From Eubacterium sp. UBA3720 (GTDB lineage Bacteria > Bacillota > Clostridia > Lachnospirales > Lachnospiraceae): a DNA stretch of 9,473 bases. The stretch spans positions 1 through 9,473 of the forward strand of contig DFHP01000099.1 of the NCBI GenBank assembly GCA_002371335.1, written 5' to 3'. Positions 5,610 to 9,473 of this stretch are shown here, one piece after another; the stretch's first letter is position 1; each line of letters starts with the position of its first letter. The position numbers and the translations under genes were made by a program. Under the pieces are notes generated by a model, which worked only from the letters and a program-made list of their open reading frames with translations, searched no databases and had not been told where the DNA came from.

Positions 5610-7461
5610 AGCAAATACCTCCGCCATAATCTCTCGATCCGCATCCGTTACACTGCAGACGGCAGTTGGCAGTTACGACTCCCTTCTGCGCCCGCTCCCA
5701 TTCCCGGATCAGAAATTGTTTTGTCACGCCGGCAAAAATAAAATCCCATGGAAGGAGCTCGTCCACGCTTCTCTCACGGTTCGTATAAAACATCGGATCC
5801 ACGCCGTTCTTTTCAAACGCCGCGTCCCATATCTCCTGATGATACATCTCTGTCCACGCATCAAACAGCGCGCCGTTTCTGTAAGCGTCCTCGATGACTG
5901 CAGCGCATCTTCTGTCACCCCTGGCAAAAACGCCTTCCAGAACGGATACCAGCGAGTCATGGTGCGTATAGCGGATGCTTCTCTGATTCAGCTGTGCCTT
6001 GACTTCTTCCAATACGATCTTTGCCTTTTCGGAAAACTCCTCCGCCCTGTTCATGGAAGCCCACTGGAAAGGCGTAAAGGGTTTTGGCACAAAAAACGAA
6101 CTGCTGGCTGTAATGGATATCTTTCCATTACGTTTTTCTTTTGGAACCGTATCGTAATACTCCTCAGCCACACGCTCACAAAGATGCGCAATGGCTTTGA
6201 TATCTTCCTCTGTCTCTCCGGGCAGTCCGAGCATAAAGTAAAACTTCACCTTATTCCAGCCGCCTTTAAAAGCCGTCCTGGCGCCGCTCAGGATATCCTC
6301 TATGGTAAGTCCCTTGTTAATGACATCCCGCATGCGCTGTGAACCGGCCTCCGGCGCAAAGGTAAGACTGCTTTTTTTCACATCCTGTACTTTCGACATT
6401 ACATCCAGTGAAAAAGCATCGATACGCAGCGAAGGCAGAGAAATGTTTATTCCTTTCTCCGAACAGAATTCCGTCAGAAAGTCGATCAGCTCCTTAAGCT
6501 GTGTGTAATCGCTGGAGCTGAGCGAGCTCAGGGAAATCTCCTCATATCCGGTATTTCTGATCATTTCTCTGGCGTTCTTTTTCAATGTTTCAACGTTTTT
6601 CTCCCGCAGCGGACGATATATCATGCCTGCCTGGCAGAAACGGCACCCGCGGATACATCCTCTCTGTATCTCAAGAACGACCCTGTCCTGTGTAGCCTTC
6701 ACAAAGGGCACGACAGGCTTCAGGGGATACGTAACGTTGTCAAAATCCATGACAAGCTGCTTTTCTATCTTTTCCGGCACGCCTTCCACCACAGGATAAA
6801 ATGCAGACAAGGTTCCGTCCGCATTATATTCGGCCTCATAGAACTGCGGCACATAGATTCCGGGGAGCTTTGCGGCCTTTTTCAGAAAATCATACCGGCA
6901 GAAGCCTTTCTTCCTGCATTCTTTGTACAGGTCAAAAAGGCTGTCATATGTGGTCTCGCCTTCTCCTATATAGAAAAGGTCAAAGAACTTCGCGATCGGC
7001 TCCGGATTATATACACACGGCCCTCCTCCGATGACCAGCGGATCGTCATCTGAGCGTTCCTCCGCATGAAGCGGTATTCCTGCCAGATCGATCATCTGCA
7101 GAATATTCGTATAGCACATTTCATACTGTATCGTCAGACCAAAAAAGTCAAAGTCCTTTATCGGATCCTGTGACTCCAGCGCAAAAAGCGGAATATGACG
7201 ATCTCGCATGATCCGGTCCAGATCAGGCCACGGAGAATATACTCTTTCACACCATACATCATCTCTTCGATTAAACATATCATATAAAATCTGTATTCCC
7301 AGATGTGACATGCCGATCTCATAGACGTCCGGAAATCCGAAGGCAAAACGAATATCCACTTTATTTTTGTCTTTCTTCACGGAATTTATCTCGTTTCCGA
7401 TATATCTTTCCGGTTTTTCAATCTGCAGAAGCAGCTCATCATCCAAAGCTAATTTTCTCAT
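5593..7461 (-). CDS. Radical SAM protein, TIGR03960-like, function unknown
   Basis: A 622-residue radical SAM enzyme. The cluster motif is CIRGCRFC (Cys269, Cys273, Cys276), giving CX3CX2C for the [4Fe-4S]-SAM site. The domain continues with SLSSSDYTQL, SLPSLRIDAFS, LTFAPEAGSQRMRDVINKGLT and FYFMLGLPGETEED (about 315-420), typical of the B12-binding-domain-containing radical SAM group. The N-terminal part (about 20-180, with YEIGMSHLGIQILYD and GGGPCVYNPEP) looks like a degenerate B12-binding fold; the classic DxHxxG is not present, with only MSHLG at that place. The C-terminus carries a second cluster-like motif, C600-X3-C604-X2-C607, and Cys617. Its substrate is unknown. The start MRKLALDDELLLQIEKPERYIG agrees with the family, although AGGA 10 bases upstream is a weak ribosome binding site. 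It is followed with overlap by its partner TIGR03936 gene. Confidence 0.9.
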   Translation of the reverse strand: MRKLALDDELLLQIEKPERYIGNEINSVKKDKNKVDIRFAFGFPDVYEIGMSHLGIQILYDMFNRRDDVWCERVYSPWPDLDRIMRDRHIPLFALESQDPIKDFDFFGLTIQYEMCYTNILQMIDLAGIPLHAEERSDDDPLVIGGGPCVYNPEPIAKFFDLFYIGEGETTYDSLFDLYKECRKKGFCRYDFLKKAAKLPGIYVPQFYEAEYNADGTLSAFYPVVEGVPEKIEKQLVMDFDNVTYPLKPVVPFVKATQDRVVLEIQRGCIRGCRFCQAGMIYRPLREKNVETLKKNAREMIRNTGYEEISLSSLSSSDYTQLKELIDFLTEFCSEKGINISLPSLRIDAFSLDVMSKVQDVKKSSLTFAPEAGSQRMRDVINKGLTIEDILSGARTAFKGGWNKVKFYFMLGLPGETEEDIKAIAHLCERVAEEYYDTVPKEKRNGKISITASSSFFVPKPFTPFQWASMNRAEEFSEKAKIVLEEVKAQLNQRSIRYTHHDSLVSVLEGVFARGDRRCAAVIEDAYRNGALFDAWTEMYHQEIWDAAFEKNGVDPMFYTNRERSVDELLPWDFIFAGVTKQFLIREWERAQKGVVTANCRLQCNGCGSRDYGGGICFESKS

Positions 7462-7556
7462 ATGCTACAAATCCTATCTGTTTTAATCACTAAAACTTCC
7501 CGTTTCATGATAAGACTGTTTAAGTAAAAACATGTGGGAAATCTTTTATTAATTAT
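7462..7556 (-). other. AT-rich gap between cbiC and the radical SAM gene
   Basis: A 95-base gap. A small perfect hairpin GTTTTA-ATCAC-TAAAAC (7480-7496) lies about 20 bases ahead of the radical SAM start. A bulged pairing of TCCC/CATG with CATG/GGGA is also possible further upstream. No GC-rich terminator with a T-run and no good -35/-10 pair is seen, so whether transcription continues from the cobalamin genes into the radical SAM gene cannot be decided by eye. Confidence 0.35.
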
Positions 7557-8204
7557 TTATATGTTATAAAGGAGCGCGTTGCAGATACATGCGGCAATGT
7601 TGCTGCCTCCTTTATTTCCTCTCGCGATAATATAAGGAACGCCGCACTCCATGATCATTTCCTTCGAGGCCGTCACGTTGACGAATCCCACCGGTACGCC
7701 GATAACTGCTATGGGATCTATCTTTCCCTCTCTTATCAGCTTTGTAAGCTCGATCAGCGCAGTGGGGGCGTTTCCGATGGCAAAAATACACCTTTCATCC
7801 AAAGCGGCAGCCTTTTCCATACTGACGATAGCTCTGGTGACTCCCCTTTTCCGGGCCTCTTCTGCCACATCATCATCAGACATAAAACAATAAACCTTTC
7901 CGCCGCACAGGGCAAGTCTTTTTTTGTTTATGCCGGATCTTGCCATCTGCGTATCTGTGACGATAGACGCACCGCTGCGGATCGCGTCCTTCAGGATCTT
8001 TATCACTCCCTCTGAATAACACAGATTATCCGCATAATCAAAGTCGGCGCTGGTGTGAATGCATCGCTTCGTGACAGGCGCCTCCTCCTCCGGGAGAATT
8101 ATCCCTCTCGCCTTAAGAATCCCGTCTATGATCTCAAAGCTTCTTTTTTCTATATCAGCGGGACGTATTTCTTCTATTTCCGGATATTTCTTTTCTTTTT
8201 CCAT
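7557..8204 (-). CDS. cbiC: Precorrin-8X methylmutase (cobalt-precorrin-8 methylmutase)
   Basis: Encodes CbiC/CobH, which moves a methyl group from C11 to C12 of the corrin ring, turning (cobalt-)precorrin-8 into (cobalt-)hydrogenobyrinic or cobyrinic acid in the cytoplasm. The 215 residues are normal for the family. Diagnostic segments are CIHTSADFDYADN, with the catalytic histidine at position 50; the motif DTQMARSGIN; IGNAPTALIEL; and the near-C-terminal VIGVPVGFVNVTASKE and IARGNKGGSNIAAC. The gene name cbiC rather than cobH is chosen because an anaerobe of this type would use the early-cobalt route; the sequence itself does not separate the two. AGGA lies seven bases before the ATG. It follows cobQ by 35 bases on the same strand, consistent with one cobalamin operon. 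Confidence 0.95.
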   Translation of the reverse strand: MEKEKKYPEIEEIRPADIEKRSFEIIDGILKARGIILPEEEAPVTKRCIHTSADFDYADNLCYSEGVIKILKDAIRSGASIVTDTQMARSGINKKRLALCGGKVYCFMSDDDVAEEARKRGVTRAIVSMEKAAALDERCIFAIGNAPTALIELTKLIREGKIDPIAVIGVPVGFVNVTASKEMIMECGVPYIIARGNKGGSNIAACICNALLYNI

Positions 8205-8239
8205 ATCATCATCCTGTACTGGCCGATCATTGTTTATGA

Positions 8240-9473
8240 TTATTCTTCTCTGTTCAGGATCCTGTAGATCCGTTTCATATCCATGTTCTGACGGATCGTA
8301 TCCGCCAGAATATCATACTGCTCTTCCTTTAGCTCCGCGTAATCTACTCCGCGAAGCTTCTCCGGATCTATCCCTTTCCGGAGCGCGGCAGCTTTTACAA
8401 AGCCCTCGCAGATCTCCTTTTCGTCAAATATTCCATGGACATATGTTCCAAAAACATTATCACTGCAGCAGCCATCTGCTTTTTTTCCGTCCCCGCCGCA
8501 TTTCAGCTCCGCGACGGGAGCTCCGCAGACCGTACTGCGTCCCATATGTATCTCATAACCATGAAACTTCTTTCCGCTTAGCGCCGCAAATTCCCCGGGC
8601 AGATCCAGGAACCTCCCTTCCGTCTGAGTGCGGATCTTTTCCTCATGGAATTCAGTTTCAACGGGAAGCAGCTCCATTCCTCTGATCTCCCCGCGCTCCT
8701 CGACGCCTGATTCGTCTTTTATGCTTTTTCCAAGCATCTGATATCCGCCGCATATGCCAAATATGACCGTGCCGGCAGAGGCCAGCTTTTTTACGGCGGC
8801 TTCCAGACCGCACCGCCGCATCCACATAAGATCGCCGATCGTATCTTTTGTACCCGGCAGAAAGATCACATCCGGATCATATAGTTCCCCCGGATCACTC
8901 ACATAACGCAGCGATACGCCTTCAATACTCTCAAATATATTAAAATCCGTGAAGTTCGATATTCTGGGAAAACGTATTACCACAAGATCGATCTGCCCGC
9001 GGACGCGGCCGGCTTTCAATCTCTCTGACAGGGAATCTTCATCATCCACCTTCAGATGAACATACGGGATCGTCCCTGCGACCGGTATTCCTGCCATCTC
9101 TTCAAGCATTTCAATACCCGGATCCAGGATAGTCTTATCGCCGCGGAATTTATTGATCACAAGGCCCTTCACCAGCGCCCGCTCATCTTCTGTCAGAAGG
9201 TTTACAGTGCCGATCAGCTGTGCAAATACGCCGCCTCTGTCTATATCGCCCACCAGGATCACCGGCGCGTCTGCCAGCTTTGCCATATCCATGTTTACAA
9301 AATAGTCCTGATCCTTCAGATTGATCTCCGCGGGACTTCCTGCCCCTTCAATGACAATGATATCATATTCCCGCGCCAGAGAGTCATATGCTTTCTTTAC
9401 CTCCGGCAGAAGGCTCTTTTTGAACCTGAAATAACTGCGGGCGTCCATATTTCCCAGTACTTCTCCGTTGACG
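8240..9473 (-). CDS. cobQ: Cobyric acid synthase, 5' end outside window
   Basis: Encodes CobQ/CbiP, the glutamine-dependent amidotransferase that amidates side chains b, d, e and g of adenosylcobyrinic acid a,c-diamide to give adenosylcobyric acid. About 410 residues are visible of a family length near 490-510; the P-loop of the N-terminal ATPase domain lies beyond the edge. The frame runs open through the right edge as VNGEVLGN-MDARSYF, a family-typical stretch, so the ATG at 9448 is internal and not the start. The ATPase domain shows IEGAGSPAEINL and DIDRGGVFAQLIG. The C-terminal class I-like glutaminase domain shows FLPGTKDT, the nucleophile Cys in FGICGGYQMLG (codon 8750-8752) and the catalytic His in GTYVHGIFD (codon 8435-8437). 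A Cys/Lys/Gly-rich insert lies just before the latter motif. It precedes cbiC in the same direction. Confidence 0.96.
   Translation of the reverse strand, partial: VNGEVLGNMDARSYFRFKKSLLPEVKKAYDSLAREYDIIVIEGAGSPAEINLKDQDYFVNMDMAKLADAPVILVGDIDRGGVFAQLIGTVNLLTEDERALVKGLVINKFRGDKTILDPGIEMLEEMAGIPVAGTIPYVHLKVDDEDSLSERLKAGRVRGQIDLVVIRFPRISNFTDFNIFESIEGVSLRYVSDPGELYDPDVIFLPGTKDTIGDLMWMRRCGLEAAVKKLASAGTVIFGICGGYQMLGKSIKDESGVEERGEIRGMELLPVETEFHEEKIRTQTEGRFLDLPGEFAALSGKKFHGYEIHMGRSTVCGAPVAELKCGGDGKKADGCCSDNVFGTYVHGIFDEKEICEGFVKAAALRKGIDPEKLRGVDYAELKEEQYDILADTIRQNMDMKRIYRILNREE

Noticed and set aside
5545..6342. A 265-codon plus-strand open frame
   Set aside because: Antisense to the radical SAM gene, whose motifs are clear; composition is that of a shadow frame.
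8059..8685. A 208-codon plus-strand open frame spanning cbiC and cobQ
   Set aside because: It crosses the gap between two well-supported minus-strand genes and shows no recognisable protein family.
9446..9448. ATG as the start of cobQ
   Set aside because: The frame stays open upstream and encodes VNGEVLGN, a conserved part of CobQ/CbiP; the true start lies outside the window.

Overview
All genes in this window are read from the minus strand, so the biological order runs from high to low coordinates. The window looks like chromosomal DNA of an anaerobic Clostridia, most likely a member of the Lachnospiraceae. The reasons are the gene order rplU-prp-rpmA-obgE with a Prp protease, the L27 protein carrying an N-terminal extension of the LQFF-A type, the adjacent radical SAM/DUF2344 pair next to an RNase E/G gene, strong AGGAGG ribosome binding sites, and moderate GC. 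The taxonomic call is inference from gene content, not a database match. No tRNA, rRNA, CRISPR array, phage gene or transposase is seen.

Region by region, in transcription order. (1) 9473-7557: the end of a cobalamin biosynthesis cluster, with cobQ/cbiP (cobyric acid synthase, 5' end outside the window) followed by cbiC/cobH (precorrin-8X methylmutase). (2) 7461-3680: a radical SAM protein of unknown function (TIGR03960-like) overlapping its partner (TIGR03936/DUF2344), then a ribonuclease E/G-family protein without the zinc-link cysteines. (3) 3680-2622: a CPBP (Abi) family membrane protease whose start overlaps the stop of the RNase gene. (4) 2502-1379: the ribosomal protein unit, made of an extended -10 promoter, a structured L21 leader, rplU, prp, rpmA and an intrinsic terminator. 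(5) 1384-1215: a highly structured non-coding element with a perfect 20-bp inverted repeat. (6) 1178-1: obgE, missing only its last few dozen codons.

The genes fall into two themes. The cobalamin genes amidate and rearrange the corrin ring. The rest concern RNA and ribosome biology: RNase G trims or degrades RNA; L21 and L27 are 50S proteins; Prp removes the L27 N-terminal extension; Obg is a 50S assembly GTPase. The radical SAM pair has no assigned substrate, and its position suggests, without proving, a link to RNA or ribosome modification or to the neighbouring B12 genes.

The most unusual sequence is the 170-bp element between rpmA and obgE. It is built almost entirely of inverted repeats, is bounded by a 9-bp direct repeat that coincides with the U-rich tail of the rpmA terminator, and contains four complementary blocks that allow two mutually exclusive folds. 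It may be a dispersed palindromic repeat that landed in a terminator tail, an RNA attenuator controlling obgE, or both.
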